DNA of 64,000 nt from Dugong dugon (taxonomy: Eukaryota > Chordata > Mammalia > Sirenia > Dugongidae), in contig CM057482.1 of assembly GCA_030035585.1 (NCBI GenBank), forward strand, positions 11,023,001-11,087,000, written 5' to 3'. Both the position numbers and the translations under genes were made by a program. Positions 55,601-64,000 of the stretch are shown in pieces. The notes below the pieces were generated by a model, which had not been told where the DNA came from, searched no databases, and worked only from the letters and a program-made list of their open reading frames with translations. Each line of letters starts with the position of its first letter. The first letter of the stretch is position 1.

Positions 55601-58600
55601 TTTTCCCGATTTTATTGTGATGAGAATATGCTTAATAAGACACACCATCCCAACGATTACTGCACGTACAATTCAGTGACGCTGATTCCATTCTTCAAGT
55701 AGTGCGACCATTCTCACTATTTTCCAAATCATTCCACCACCATTAACCTAACCTCAGTGCGACAGGGGGGTTACTTTTATGTGACTTTGCCACAGTGGCA
55801 AGAGGAAAAATAAAAATCATAAATGGTTGAAGCTGCTGGTCTTTAGAAAGAATGTTGGAAGTATGATTGAAGTTTCCCGTCCCTCATGGCCCGAGGAAGT
55901 TTCTCTAACAAGAAGGGAGAGGATCCAAAAGGTGGTGCACTTTCAGTTTCTGAAATTACATCGTAGCTCTGGGTGCTTGAGCTTGGTGATCTCTCACTGC
56001 AGGGGGCTCCGTTGTTTTCGGAAAGCATTAGTAGTCATCAGTGGCACGAGGGGCAGAGGGCCTGTCATGGGGCTTGCTTTGGAGGCGAACGGAGGAGGCT
56101 GTGTAGAGGAATAATGAGCTGCTGTTAACTGGAACAGCCTCCAAGAATTTCAGTTGGGAAGACTCCCTCAGGTTGTAACTGATGCCATCCAGTTCTGGCT
56201 GTGAGGAGGCCTTTCTAAAACAAGCGTTTGCTTTTGCCAGGGGCCCTTGATCATTGAATTGAGTCATTTTCATGGTGGTTGGTTGAAGTGCTTTGCATAA
56301 TGTAGACCTGGCAGGAGGTTCCTGCTAGTTCCTTCTATGCTAACCAGAAACCGTCACCTTCTTCCTCCTTTGTCATCTGCTGGGGAGAAGCAGAGAAAGA
56401 CACTGCCCTTCTTACCAGTTCTTCCCTGTACCAGCCTTTGGTATTCATGTTCTCTTTGCCTCAGGACATGCAGGGACAGAGAAGGAAGGGGCATAAGCAT
56501 ACCATGTAGCTTCTCTGTGTAGCTACACTGGCTTGGTGCCAGTTCAGGGCAAGGAGTGGAGGGACGGGGAGGACATTCTCACATTCTCACTTTTTCTCTT
56601 AGCCTGTCTACAAACTGACCCAGAGGCAGGTAAACATAACGGTACAGAAGAAGGTGAGTCAGTGGTGGGAGCGACCTACTAAGCAGGAAAAGCGCCCACT
56701 GTTTTTGGCCCCTGACTTTGATCGCTGGCTGGATGAGTCTGATGCAGAAATGGAGCTCAGAACCAAGGTCAGTAAGAACCCTAGGATTCTGCCATTGAAG
56801 ACAGAAATCATGAGGAGCCCAAGTGATATGGGTCACCTCAGATATCTCTTAGGGCCTGATAGAATAGGGGTCAAGTTACAGATTCACTTAGAGACCTGGA
56901 GACATGATTTTAGAGAAGTGCCGGTCAGGTATTTTGTAGACTGTCCCTCAATTGGGATTTGTCTGATGTTTTTCTTATGATTAGACTCGGGTGGTGATGG
57001 ATTTTTAGGAAGAAGACCACAGAGGTAAAGTTCATGCTTATCACGTTTTATCAAGGGTACATGCTGTCAGCATGACTTATCACTGTTAATGTTAATCTTG
57101 ATCATCTGGCTGAGGTGGTATTTGTTAGATTTCTCTACTGTAAAGTTATTCTTTCTCCCCGTCTCATTTCCTTACTCTACTTTGTAGAAGGAAGTCGCTT
57201 AAGCCCACACTTAAAGAGTGGGGAGTTATGCTCCTCGTCCTTTAGGGTAGAATAGTTACATAATTTATCTGGAATTCTTCTGCAATGAGAGATTTGTCTC
57301 TCTTATCCCATTTATTTATTTATATCAGTATGGAATCATGGATACTTATTTTATATTTTGGGTTATAATCCAATACTGCGTTATTTATTTTGTTGCTCAA
57401 ATTGTTCCAGCTTTGACCATTGAGAGCTCTTTCAGTTGGCTCCTGCGTCCCTTTGATATACTCCTACTCCCATTATTATGGTCTCCTCCCCACCCCTGGA
57501 ACTTCCTTACTTTCTGGTACTTTCTTGTATATTTCTTGCCTCGGCCCTAGAATTAGCCATTTCTCCAAGGAACCTTGTTCTTTTTATTGGACAATGGTAT
57601 TGGAAACCAAGATCTGGGCACTAAGTGTGCCCCATTGCCACTGGAGTGTCCTTGCTTCTCGGCCGTCTCAGCTGTCAGAGCAAGAAAATAAATGTGTGTA
57701 TACTAACTCGTGTATATACGTATATTTATAAATTTTTCTATAGTCATCTGTATCTATATTAAGATAGCTATGAGTTCATACTAATGTTGGAGACATAATT
57801 TTAGCTTCTGGAAAAGCTAATATTAAAAATCTAAGAGACTTGAAAAATAAAATACAAATCTATTTATTTCCTGCCTAAGCTTCTGTTTTTGTTTCTACAA
57901 CTGCAACAAATCTTCTGGATGTCTTTCCAGCTTTAAGATTCCAAGACTGCCTAGTTGGCAGTTTGGAAGCCACCTGATTGGTTTAACTCTTTGGGAATTG
58001 GACAGGCATACCATGACGCTAGCGCTGCCCGGTAAGGAGGAGTCAGACTTTTTGACATCTGAGCACATTTGGCACATTTTGGGCACACTTTCCCCAGTGA
58101 AGCAGTGAACACGCTGGAGGAGGTAGTTTGATGGACATACAATCAACATGACTTATCAGTGCTGATATTAATCTTTATATGGCTGAGGCGATGGCTCACG
58201 TATACAGCACTGGAACTTTTGCAAGCTTCTGGGAGTTCTAACTTGTGTTCCTGGAAAACTTCTGTCCCGATTTTAGGAAGAAGAGCGCCTAAATAAACTG
58301 AGAATGGAGAGTGAAGGCTCCCCTGAAAGTAAGTTGCCACTGCTGTAGGATGGTTACCAGTTAACTTGCGATAGAGGTGGGGTTCCCAGTTAACTTGCGA
58401 TAGAGGTGGGGTGTGATATGGCTGGAGAGCCAATGATTTCACCCAGTGAGCTGTTTCAGTGAGTTTATGAGAAGTCCGTAATGTCCGATGCTTAAGCTGT
58501 GTACACCCACATCAGAAGTCTTGCCTTTAATGTTTCCCTTCTGTTTGGGGTGTGACATCATCTGAAGGGATCCATGGGTGGTATAGCAGAATGGAAGAAC

Positions 58601-60676
58601 CTCAGTCTCCTTGGCTGGCCTAATGGCAAATGGCAGTCAAGTCTTGAATAGCCATGTGGAAATTACTACACGGGTCCAAGGCTATACTCCATCCAGCTTG
58701 GAGTTTTTCTCCCAACTGAGATCTCAAGAACTATACCACAGAGGGGTGTGGTTGTCAACTTTAAAGATGTCCTGCTACTCAATAACTTTATAAAAATCGA
58801 TTTGTATTGCTGTCTGTCCAACCACTTGTAAACAAGAAACTCTGAAAGTGTACTGTCTTCTGGGTACATAGATTAAATTCAGCAGCTGCCTATTAAATTC
58901 ATGCTCTGTGGCAAGCACTGTAGTAGGCCCTTGAAGTGTGGAGCCAGGTAACTCCACCCTAGCACCTGTGCTCCGAGAGCTTACGTGCTTGTGGGAGGAC
59001 CATGTCGGTCTGAATAAAACTAACTCTGAAAAGCAGAATCTGCCCTAAATTGAACTTCTGCAAGTTTTAGTGACACTTGTTTAGCATGCTGTAAGTAAGG
59101 AAGGGAAGGTTTTAGAGCAGCGGTTTCCATGGTGCCCCCAGGGTTCCCAGAGATGCTTTGGGGGCTAGGTCAAGCAAGCAGACCCACTTCAATCAGACCG
59201 GCTCTGCCTTTGTGTTTTATGTATTTGAGTTCTGAATAAGATTTCTTTTGAAAAGCGTTTTCATTGCTTTTAAAAAAGATTTGAACAGCCATTAATTGAG
59301 AGAAGCAGAGGAGGGGAGAGGATTAGTGAAGGCAAAGAAGAACAGCAAAAAGGCCACCTTGAGATTTAAATTCATCTTTTGGTGTTTTAAAGGGATAAAC
59401 TTCAGAAATATATAAAAACTCTCAGACATAGATTTTTAGGATGTTAGCTAAAACTATAGCTGTTTCATCTAAACTCATAAAGTTCCCTGATGAAAGAAGC
59501 TCTTTATGATGGGGAAGTATAATACATTTTTGTAGTTTTGAAGAAAAAATTTTTGATGAGTTAAATGTTGCTAGAAGTCTGACATTTTTCCGACCCCTTA
59601 GGATCAGGCTGCTTTTGATTGACCACTATTAAATGTGGTTATTTAAACATCAGTCACGTGTTTACGCAGGATGTCTGTAGCTTAGGAATAAATATGTAGC
59701 CGCAAAATCTGAGCTTCATAGCTCTTCTCTTGAAAACTCTCCTTTCTGTTACCTGACTCCTTTTGGCTCAGCCATGACTCTGTCTAATCCCTTTCTACCT
59801 GCCTTTGATTGGCTCCTTCTTATCTCTTCAGTTGGCTGTGTCTTCATGAACCTTAGGCTGCAAACAAAACAAATGTCCCTTAGTTTCCTGCCTCTCGGTT
59901 TGACGCTGTCCGCCTTTGCTGTATCCTTATCCTGCCCATCTGTCTGAGCCCAGATCAGAGACCGGCTTATCCAGGATTCTTTCTTTTCTAGCCTGCTGCC
60001 ATTTTCTCACCTTGAACTTTTCACAACACATTACCTATAACTCTCCATCTTGTACTATGGTTTTTAGATTGTAAGCTCCTTGAGGGTGGCATTGTCTTTA
60101 CCATCTTTGTATTCCAGGAGTGCCCCTCACAGTACCTTGCCCATTGTGGGTGTTCAGTTAATGCATGAATGAATATACGATGAAGTCTCGTAATTTATTT
60201 TTCTTTCATTCTGTATGACCTTAAAAAAATTCCAGAGAAGAAACTGTAGACTGTAGATTGTATGAGTAGAGTAATGCCTCCTAAGATAGTCATCTTTTTT
60301 TCTTCTTGGGTTTGTGATGTATGTATTCTTATCCCTCAAACCTGTGAAGGGGAAAGCCTCTGAAAGCATACCTTGGAGTGCAGTGTTCCTCATAATTTTC
60401 CCATATCTGTGTCTCTATGGGATGAGGAACCCAAGCTGTTAAAGACCTGGGTCAGGTATTTGTGTGGGAGCTTAGGACACCCAAATAGGAAAGAGGGATG
60501 AAGTCATCTACTCCTCTGCTGTGACTACTGCTATGAAAAGCTTACTGCCTCACTTTGCTTTTCAGCTCTTGCAAGCATGAAGAAAGGATACCTGTTCATG
60601 TATAATCTTGTACAATTCTTGGGATTCTCTTGGATCTTTGTCAACCTGACCGTGCGGTTCTTTCTCTTGGGAAAAG
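46208..60676 (+). CDS. HACD3: HACD3 (PTPLAD1/B-IND1), 3-hydroxyacyl-CoA dehydratase 3, exons 1-6 (incomplete)
   Basis: ER-membrane enzyme for the third step of very-long-chain fatty acid elongation, removing water from 3-hydroxyacyl-CoA; also described as a Rac1 and Hsp90-linked factor (known biology). Exons: 46208-46294, 53049-53091, 55152-55225, 56603-56767, 58277-58328, 60566-60676. Phases join to give 177 codons plus one base of a human protein of about 362 residues. Visible parts: p23-like CS domain (about residues 5-95), a charged helical linker rich in E/K/R (about 110-138, DESDAEMELRTKEEERLNKL), then a hydrophobic span (about 148-170, LFMYNLVQFLGFSWIFVNL). The catalytic Tyr/Glu and other membrane spans are encoded right of the window. 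Start codon context GGCCATGG is good. The last donor in the window appears to be GC, not GT. Confidence 0.97.
46661..47574. other. HACD3: HACD3 intron 1, start; includes unnamed repeat copy B
   Basis: 46905-47025 is the partner of the repeat at 41990-42115 (TTTAATCTCATTGGCCCCCA). The rest is unrecognised. Confidence 0.4.
47575..47812 (+). repeat. MIR
   Basis: ACTTACTAACTAGTGACCAT, TTTAACCTCGGTAAACCTC, AATAATAACATCCAATTCAC, GTGCTTTACAAATTC, in MIR order. Confidence 0.7.
47890..48880 (+). repeat. L1 ORF2 fragment with SINE insertion
   Basis: GATTCCAGGTAGGTTAATGA, GAACTACTGAAAGAAAACAG, GAAAAGATGCTTAACATTA, GCTGATTTGGAGAACAGTTT, then after the SINE GTATCCTTATGCC and CAAAATGTTCATTGCAGC. Confidence 0.8.
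48505..48690 (+). repeat. AfroSINE, long form, head-truncated
   Basis: CTACCTGAAAGGCTGGCAGT, AAGACAGGCCTGGTGATCTG, AGTCGGAATCGACTTGACGG then CAGCTAACAACAGC. Confidence 0.9.
48881..49220 (+). repeat. Probable L1 3' UTR remainder
   Basis: AAATTTTTCAGAATAAAAAA at the end suggests a LINE tail; the rest is too diverged to name. Confidence 0.35.
49245..49720 (-). mobile_element. LTR, class I (ERV1, MER4-like) in reverse orientation
   Basis: TGTTCAGCAATTTGCTAGAA, TTGTACTCACGGCTAAGGCT, TATTACAGTGAAAGGATACA and ACTCCCAGGAGGAAAGCTGG are text that I associate with reverse MER4-group LTRs. Ends are approximate. An ancient fossil. Confidence 0.5.
49915..50235 (+). repeat. L2 3' region
   Basis: AGTCCCTGCCATCAAGGAGC then TCAAGTCTAGGGG, AGGAAGCGATCACATTTGAT, CATTTGAGCTGGAATTTGAA, in L2 order. 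Confidence 0.75.
50255..50432 (-). repeat. MIR
   Basis: ATTCTCACAACAATCTTGTG, TTTATTATTGTTTTAAAAAT, GTGAACCCAGGTCTGTCTAA: reverse MIR. Confidence 0.75.
50433..51050. other. HACD3: HACD3 intron 1, no recognised feature
   Basis: No clear repeat or exon. Confidence 0.4.
51053..51880 (+). mobile_element. Endogenous retrovirus LTR with a leucine-tRNA-type primer site (ERVL-like)
   Basis: LTR-like order: CTTAAAAAAGAGAGCC (TATA-like, about 51,265), a downstream GATAAACC region and TTATTATCAG, followed by TGGTGTCAGAAG at 51861-51872, which resembles the Leu-tRNA primer site of ERVL. Little internal sequence follows. Ends approximate; an old fossil. Confidence 0.5.
51881..53048. other. HACD3: HACD3 intron 1, 3' part
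   Basis: A-run at 52171-52188. 52560-52805 may be a worn L2 3' end (CTCTCACCTAGCACCTTGCG). The rest is unrecognised. Confidence 0.4.
53049..53091 (+). CDS. HACD3: HACD3 exon 2 (43 bp)
   Basis: Encodes NPAISITENVLHFK plus one base. Acceptor TTTTCACAG; donor AAAG|GTCGGT is mediocre. This short exon follows an intron of about 6.75 kb. Confidence 0.95.
53285..53400 (+). repeat. MIR fragment
   Basis: CTTAAATCAGATAGTCTGGC, CTCCACATCCTTGGACAAGG, CTTCTCTGGACCTATAAAAT. Confidence 0.65.
53401..54195. other. HACD3: HACD3 intron 2, no firm feature
   Basis: 53420-53520 and 53640-53760 resemble worn hAT-type elements, but I cannot name them. Confidence 0.3.
54196..54352 (+). repeat. AfroSINE, short form, head-truncated
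   Basis: TGCAGTGGTTAAGAGCTCAG, GGTCACCAGTTTGAATCC, GAGTCGGAATCGACTCCACA. Confidence 0.94.
54353..55151. other. HACD3: HACD3 intron 2, no recognised feature
   Basis: Ends in a T-run and the exon 3 acceptor. No element recognised. Confidence 0.4.
55152..55225 (+). CDS. HACD3: HACD3 exon 3
   Basis: Completes Ala, then QGHGAKGDNVYEFHLEFLDP and VKPE. Acceptor with a T-run then AATAG; donor GAG|GTATGT. CS-domain core. Confidence 0.96.
55385..55548 (+). repeat. MIR
   Basis: GAGTTGAATCTGTGCTCCGC, GTGAACTTGAACAAGTCTGT, CAGTTTTCTCTTGTGTTAAA. Confidence 0.8.
55594..55772 (-). repeat. L1 3' UTR, reverse orientation
   Basis: TTTTATTGTGATGAGAATAT, TACAATTCAGTGACGCTGAT, AGTGCGACCATTCTCACTAT. Confidence 0.7.
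55773..56602. other. HACD3: HACD3 intron 3, no recognised feature
   Basis: Unique-looking sequence before exon 4. Confidence 0.4.
56603..56767 (+). CDS. HACD3: HACD3 exon 4
   Basis: 55 codons from PVYKLTQRQVNITVQKKVSQ to MELRTK. Acceptor CTCTTAG, donor AAG|GTCAGT. It ends the CS domain and starts the charged linker; SQWWERPTKQEKRPLFLAPD has Pro where human, as I recall, has Leu. An internal AAG|GTGAGT at 56653/56654 matches donor consensus better than the real donor (see findings). Confidence 0.95.
56768..57284. other. HACD3: HACD3 intron 4, no recognised feature
   Basis: Nothing identified between exon 4 and the L1-like piece. Confidence 0.4.
57285..57800 (+). repeat. Old L1 3' UTR-like sequence
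   Basis: GTTGCTCAAATTGTTCCAGC, GAGAGCTCTTTCAGTTGGCT, CATTTCTCCAAGGAACCTTG, AAACCAAGATCTGGGCACTA, GTATATACGTATATTTATAA. Confidence 0.6.
57801..58276. other. HACD3: HACD3 intron 4, 3' end
   Basis: No recognised element before exon 5. Confidence 0.4.
58277..58328 (+). CDS. HACD3: HACD3 exon 5 (52 bp)
   Basis: Encodes EEERLNKLRMESEGSPE plus one base, a predicted coiled-coil segment. Acceptor ATTTTAG, donor GAAA|GTAAGT. Human has LRLES where this reads LRMES. Confidence 0.95.
58357..58414. repeat. Tandem duplication, 29 bp x 2
   Basis: CCAGTTAACTTGCGATAGAG with GTGGGG is repeated with a period of 29 bp, starting 29 bp after the exon 5 donor. Confidence 0.95.
58415..60060. other. HACD3: HACD3 intron 5, no firm feature
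   Basis: 59110-59260 looks like a worn hAT-type element; the rest is unrecognised. Confidence 0.35.
60062..60180 (+). repeat. L2 3' end
   Basis: GATTGTAAGCTCCTTGAGGG, TCTTTGTATTCCAGGAGTGC, GTTCAGTTAATGCATGAATG. Confidence 0.88.
60181..60565. other. HACD3: HACD3 intron 5, 3' end
   Basis: No recognised element before exon 6. Confidence 0.4.
60566..60676 (+). CDS. HACD3: HACD3 exon 6, first membrane span
   Basis: Completes Thr, then LASMKKGYLFMYNLVQFLGF and SWIFVNLTVRFFLLGK plus one base. Acceptor TTTTCAG. The frame-keeping donor is AAAG|GCAAGT, a GC donor. Human has TLTNLRKGY where this reads TLASMKKGY. No later HACD3 exon (SFYDTFHTVADMM...) is found before 64,000. Confidence 0.92.
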
Positions 60677-60754
60677 GCAAGTAAGAAATTTCAGGGCTAG
60701 TTTTCTTTCTCTCAGTATTTGGCCCACTACTCACCAAAGGTAGCACTCTTTGCC

Positions 60755-60935
60755 ATTGGTATTAATAATAATCCTCCACATTGAGCAGCACTTCATGCTT
60801 TTCGGCATACTTTCACCTCTTATCTCCCGTGGCCTTGTCAAACACGCAGGGTGGATATGCTTTCCATTTAATAGGTGAGGATGGAAGCAGGCTTAGAGGT
60901 GGGTGAAAAATGGCACAAGTCCACACATGAAAAGT
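60755..60935 (-). repeat. MIR or L2 fragment
   Basis: GCACTTCATGCTTTTCGGCA, CACCTCTTATCTCCCGTGGC, CATTTAATAGGTGAGGATGG: reverse MIR order, diverged. Confidence 0.55.
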
Positions 60936-61099
60936 CATTTGAAAGAGGCACATCGTGGGCTAGCATCCCTTTCTCTATTCACTTCTTGATAGTTCATTAG
61001 TAAGTAAATAAATTGATATGATACTTCCAGTGCCAACTTTATGCAAGGCCTGGGGTCTCAGTCTTTACTCCCCTTCTGAAGCCATTTTTGGTGCCTCGT

Positions 61100-62560
61100 T
61101 AAATAGATTCTAAAATGGACTATTCAAAAAGAGGATGAAAAGACTCCTAAAGATATTAATTCTTCCTAAATTTATTTATTAAGTAGAATTTTGCCCAGAT
61201 TAAATGCCGATGGAAATTTTTTGAGAATTTGAATAAGTAAGTAACAAAAATTTGAGGAAAAAGAGTAATGGGAGAGAACTTTCTCTTATATGAAAGAATA
61301 GTAATTAAAATAATCTGGTATTAGCATAAAAATAGACTGATTAACAGAGCAGATTAGGTGGCCCAGCAATAACTCTTACTTTATATCTGTGTGAGTCACA
61401 TATATGATAAAGGAGGAATCATGAATCAGTAGAAAAGAAAATATTATTCAATAATTTTTTATTAGATGGGAAATTTAATAGTGTTTCCAAGGAAAATTGG
61501 TTAGTTTTGGGAGCTTGAGGGAGGCAAGGAATCTGTTTAGCATTTCTCCTCACACTGCATACAAAAATAAATTCCCTCAAAGGATTTAGAGTCACATGTT
61601 AAAAAGTTAAATCATAATAGAAGATATAAATAAATGTTTATAAAAGTTTCACATGGAGAGTTAGGATGTTCTAAGCTTAAAACTGTTAGAAAAAAATCAT
61701 AGAGGAAACGGTCAGTATATGTGACTACATAAAATATCTAAATTCCTATGTTTCTAAAAACACCCCAACCAAGATAACATTATAGGTTAACAGCCCATTG
61801 AGTGGGGGCTGCGGGGTGGGGCAGCATGGGAGTTTGGGAATTGGTGAAAAATTGTAACGAATACCAGCAAGGGTTGGTTTCTTTACATATAAAGAACTTG
61901 TACAAATTGAGTTAAAAATATGAAAATTCTACCCAACAGATAAATAAAAGCCACCTACAGACGATCATTAAAAGGAAATGAAACTAATTTACCATACAGA
62001 AAAATGTTTAACTCAGTAATGATGAAATGCAAAGTAAAACAACATACTGTTTTTCACTGATCAATTTTGCATAGTTAAAAAAGATACCTAATTCAAGAGA
62101 GCAGATACTAACATAGACATGCCCAAGGCTACTGGAAAGGTACGTAAGTATAATGAAAATTATTTGGCTAAGTGTATCAGAAACCTTAACTGTTCATATC
62201 CTTGGACCGAGTTCTTTTACTTCGGGAAATATATCCTAAAGAAATCATCAGAACTACAGAAAAATCTTTTTCCAAACTGTGTACACTGTGGCATTGTTTA
62301 TGTTAGTGGCAAGTTAGAAACGACCTAAATGTCCATTCCTGAGAGATTGGTTTGGTATGTTCACTCAGTGGCATATTGTGAAGAAAATACAAAGTATTTA
62401 AAGAGTTTGTAATAATATGGAAAAATACTTACTATAGGTTAAAAAAAGTAATATATAAATTTGTTCTTACAGTTTGATCACACCCATATAGAAAGGGGGA
62501 GGGACTGCACCAATACACGCAAAAAAGATTGGAAGGCTATCCACCATATTCAAATGGTCT
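61100..62560 (+). repeat. L1 ORF2 fragment
   Basis: TTGCATAGTTAAAAAAGATA, GGAAATATATCCTAAAGAAA, CTGTGTACACTGTGGCATTG, GACCTAAATGTCCATTCC, GAAAAATACTTACTATAGG: L1 order towards ORF2's end. Confidence 0.7.
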
Positions 62561-62575
62561 GAATGTGGATACGGT

Positions 62576-62862
62576 CAGTCCCTGGTTTACAGACATCAGA
62601 CTTAAAACTCGTACATGCCCTTTAATGTTACGTAAATTTGTCCTCACTTTGGAACGATTGAACCAAGCTGCTACTCGACGCAAATTCTTCATCACAGTCA
62701 CCTTCATCTGCTGCAGGTGCAGCTTTTAAATCATTGAGACGGCTTTGAGCCTTTTCTTGCACTGAAGTAAGGCTAAATAAGAACCCTTTCCCCGTTTGAC
62801 TACCTACAGATTTGACTTACAGACACAGTTAGGAACGGATCTTGTTTATAACCTGGGGACTG
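62576..62862. mobile_element. pogo/Tigger-like non-autonomous transposon, about 287 bp
   Basis: CAGTCCCTGGTTTACAGACA at the left and, inverted at the right, CAGTCCCCAGGTTATAAACA. The TA flank is no longer clear. The reverse strand of the core has an acidic, serine-rich short frame that may be transposase remnant. Confidence 0.65.
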
Positions 62863-63162
62863 CCTGTACTTAAATTTTTTAAACATTTTCTATAGTTTGT
62901 AAAAATAAATATGGGGAAAATTAAAAGTATAGTACAAAAATATATGATGAACTCTATTTAAAGAGGGGGGGGAAAAAAGTAGACTATTCTTCAGCCCCAG
63001 ATGTTCCCATCTGAGACTTGTAGGATGTGAATTGTAGTTAACTGTAGAGTCATTTGAAAGAGGAAGAAATATTGCTTTTTAGCCTTCTCAGTACCTTGGA
63101 ATTCTGCAGCACATAGTGACAGGCTATAAAAAACCCTTCCCAAATATCCAGTCTCCTGTAGT
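62863..63162. other. HACD3: HACD3 intron 6, no recognised feature
   Basis: A G-run and A-run lie at 62964-62978. Nothing else identified. Confidence 0.4.
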
Positions 63163-63633
63163 CAGGGGCGGATTATCCAGTAAAGCATCTGTAGTGAAAT
63201 TGTTCACTGCAGATTAGAAAGTAAGCAAGCCCATGCTTACCTTGCTAACTGGGTCATCCACTCCTGTCCAACCAAAGCAAACCCACTGCCGCCGAGTCAA
63301 TTCCGACTCATAGTGACCCTATAGGACAGAGAAGAACTGCCCTGTAGGGTTTCCAAGGAGCAGCTGGTGGATTTGAACAGCTGACCTTTTGGTTAGCAGC
63401 TGTAGCTCTTAACCACTGCACCAGCAGGGGTCTCCACCTCTGTTAGGGATTGTAAATTTGAAAAGAGGTTTTGATTCTATAGAAAGGTGCTATGGGGTTG
63501 GGAGGGAGACAGATGTCATACGTAGAAGCAGAGTCTTTGATGTGGTGAAAAAATGTGAAATTGTTCACTACAGGTGATCTGGTAAGCATGGTAAGCACTG
63601 TGCTTACCTTGCCTATTGGATAATGTGCCCCTG
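63163..63633. mobile_element. hAT-type transposon with CAGGGGCGG ends, carrying an AfroSINE
   Basis: Left end CAGGGGCGGATTATCCAGTA. The right end, inverted, reads CAGGGGCACATTATCCAATA. Flanks CTGTAGT at 63156-63162 and 63634-63640 give a 7-bp match (hAT target size 8). GTAAGC/GCTTACC motifs occur in both halves. An AfroSINE at 63268-63438 is nested inside. Confidence 0.75.
63268..63438 (-). repeat. AfroSINE, short form
   Basis: CACTGCCGCCGAGTCAATTC, CTATAGGACAGAGAAGAACT, GGTTAGCAGCTGTAGCTCTT, CACCAGCAGGGG. Confidence 0.95.
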
Positions 63634-63764
63634 CTGTAGTCATGTGTGACTATAGGTCTACAGATAATTTACTTGAAGAAACAAAGGAAGTCTCAGACAG
63701 TTCTCAGACCTGCAGCTTTTATTAATATGGATTTATCACAAGTCCCATGGAATGAAAATTAAAA

Positions 63765-63976
63765 AAAAAAAACAAAAACCGGTTGCCGTCGAGTAGCTTC
63801 CGACTCATAACAACCCTATAGGACAGAGTTAGAACTGCCCCACAGGGTTTCCAAAGCTGTAAATCTTTACAGAGGCAGACTGCCACATCTTTCTCCCAGG
63901 GAGCAGCTGGTGAGTTCTAACTGCCAGTCTTTCGGTTAGCAGTCGAGTGCTTAACCACTGCGCCACCAGCGCTCCT
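63765..63976 (-). repeat. AfroSINE
   Basis: GGTTGCCGTCGAGTAGCTTC, CAGAGGCAGACTGCCACATC, GGTTAGCAGTCGAGTGCTTA, CGCCACCAGCGCTCC, with an A-run on the tail side. Confidence 0.95.
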
Positions 63977-64000
63977 GGAATGAAAACAGTGACATTCAAA

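Noticed and set aside
60700-64000. A search for HACD3 exon 7 (SFYDTFHTVADMM)
   Set aside because: No matching codons with AG/GT flanks were found by eye; the exon is presumably beyond the window.

Overview
The window is mammalian nuclear DNA, almost certainly from an elephant or a close afrotherian relative. The best evidence is about 18 copies or pieces of a tRNA-derived SINE of the AfroSINE type (GCCCTGGTGGC...TAAGAGC head, GAGTCGGAATCGACTCGACGG tail region), together with two pieces of an RTE/BovB-class LINE. The background is ordinary eutherian repeats: MIR, L2, L3/CR1, old L1, MER5A, and MaLR/ERVL LTRs. There are no bacterial, phage or CRISPR features.

Two protein-coding genes lie head to head, and both run out of the window. 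On the minus strand is DPP8 (cytosolic dipeptidyl peptidase 8). Eleven coding exons between 31,737 and 1,343 could be placed base by base; they join in frame into exactly 512 codons, covering the N-terminus and most of the beta-propeller including the Glu259-Glu260 substrate-binding pair. The remaining exons, with the catalytic Ser/Asp/His triad, lie to the left of position 1. The DPP8 promoter is a CpG island at about 35.8-36.3 kb. On the plus strand is HACD3 (PTPLAD1, 3-hydroxyacyl-CoA dehydratase 3). Its CpG-island promoter and start codon are at about 45.9-46.3 kb, and six coding exons reach 60,676 (CS domain, coiled coil, first membrane span). The dehydratase core is to the right of the window. 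The DPP8-HACD3 head-to-head order matches human 15q22.31. The two genes do not share a pathway that I know of.

Layout: 1-31.7 kb, DPP8 introns and exons with a repeat-dense block at 14.6-24.3 kb (L1 fragments containing nested SINEs, LTRs and DNA transposons); 31.7-36.3 kb, DPP8 intron 1 and promoter; 36.3-45.9 kb, intergenic, with L2/MIR/L3 fossils, an ERVL-type solo LTR split by a poly(A) element, a tandem SINE pair and an L1 block; 45.9-64 kb, HACD3 with L1, LTR and SINE insertions and two recognisable DNA transposons near the right end.

I found no new biological system. The points most worth checking are a probable GC-AG intron in HACD3, a SINE sitting 10-11 nt from a DPP8 splice donor, an apparently uncatalogued hAT family (two members, one with about 115-bp inverted repeats, one with a perfect 8-bp target duplication), a pogo-type element with a GC-rich core inside an L1, and a SINE pair with three copies of its target site. 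All names are from reading and memory; no database was searched.
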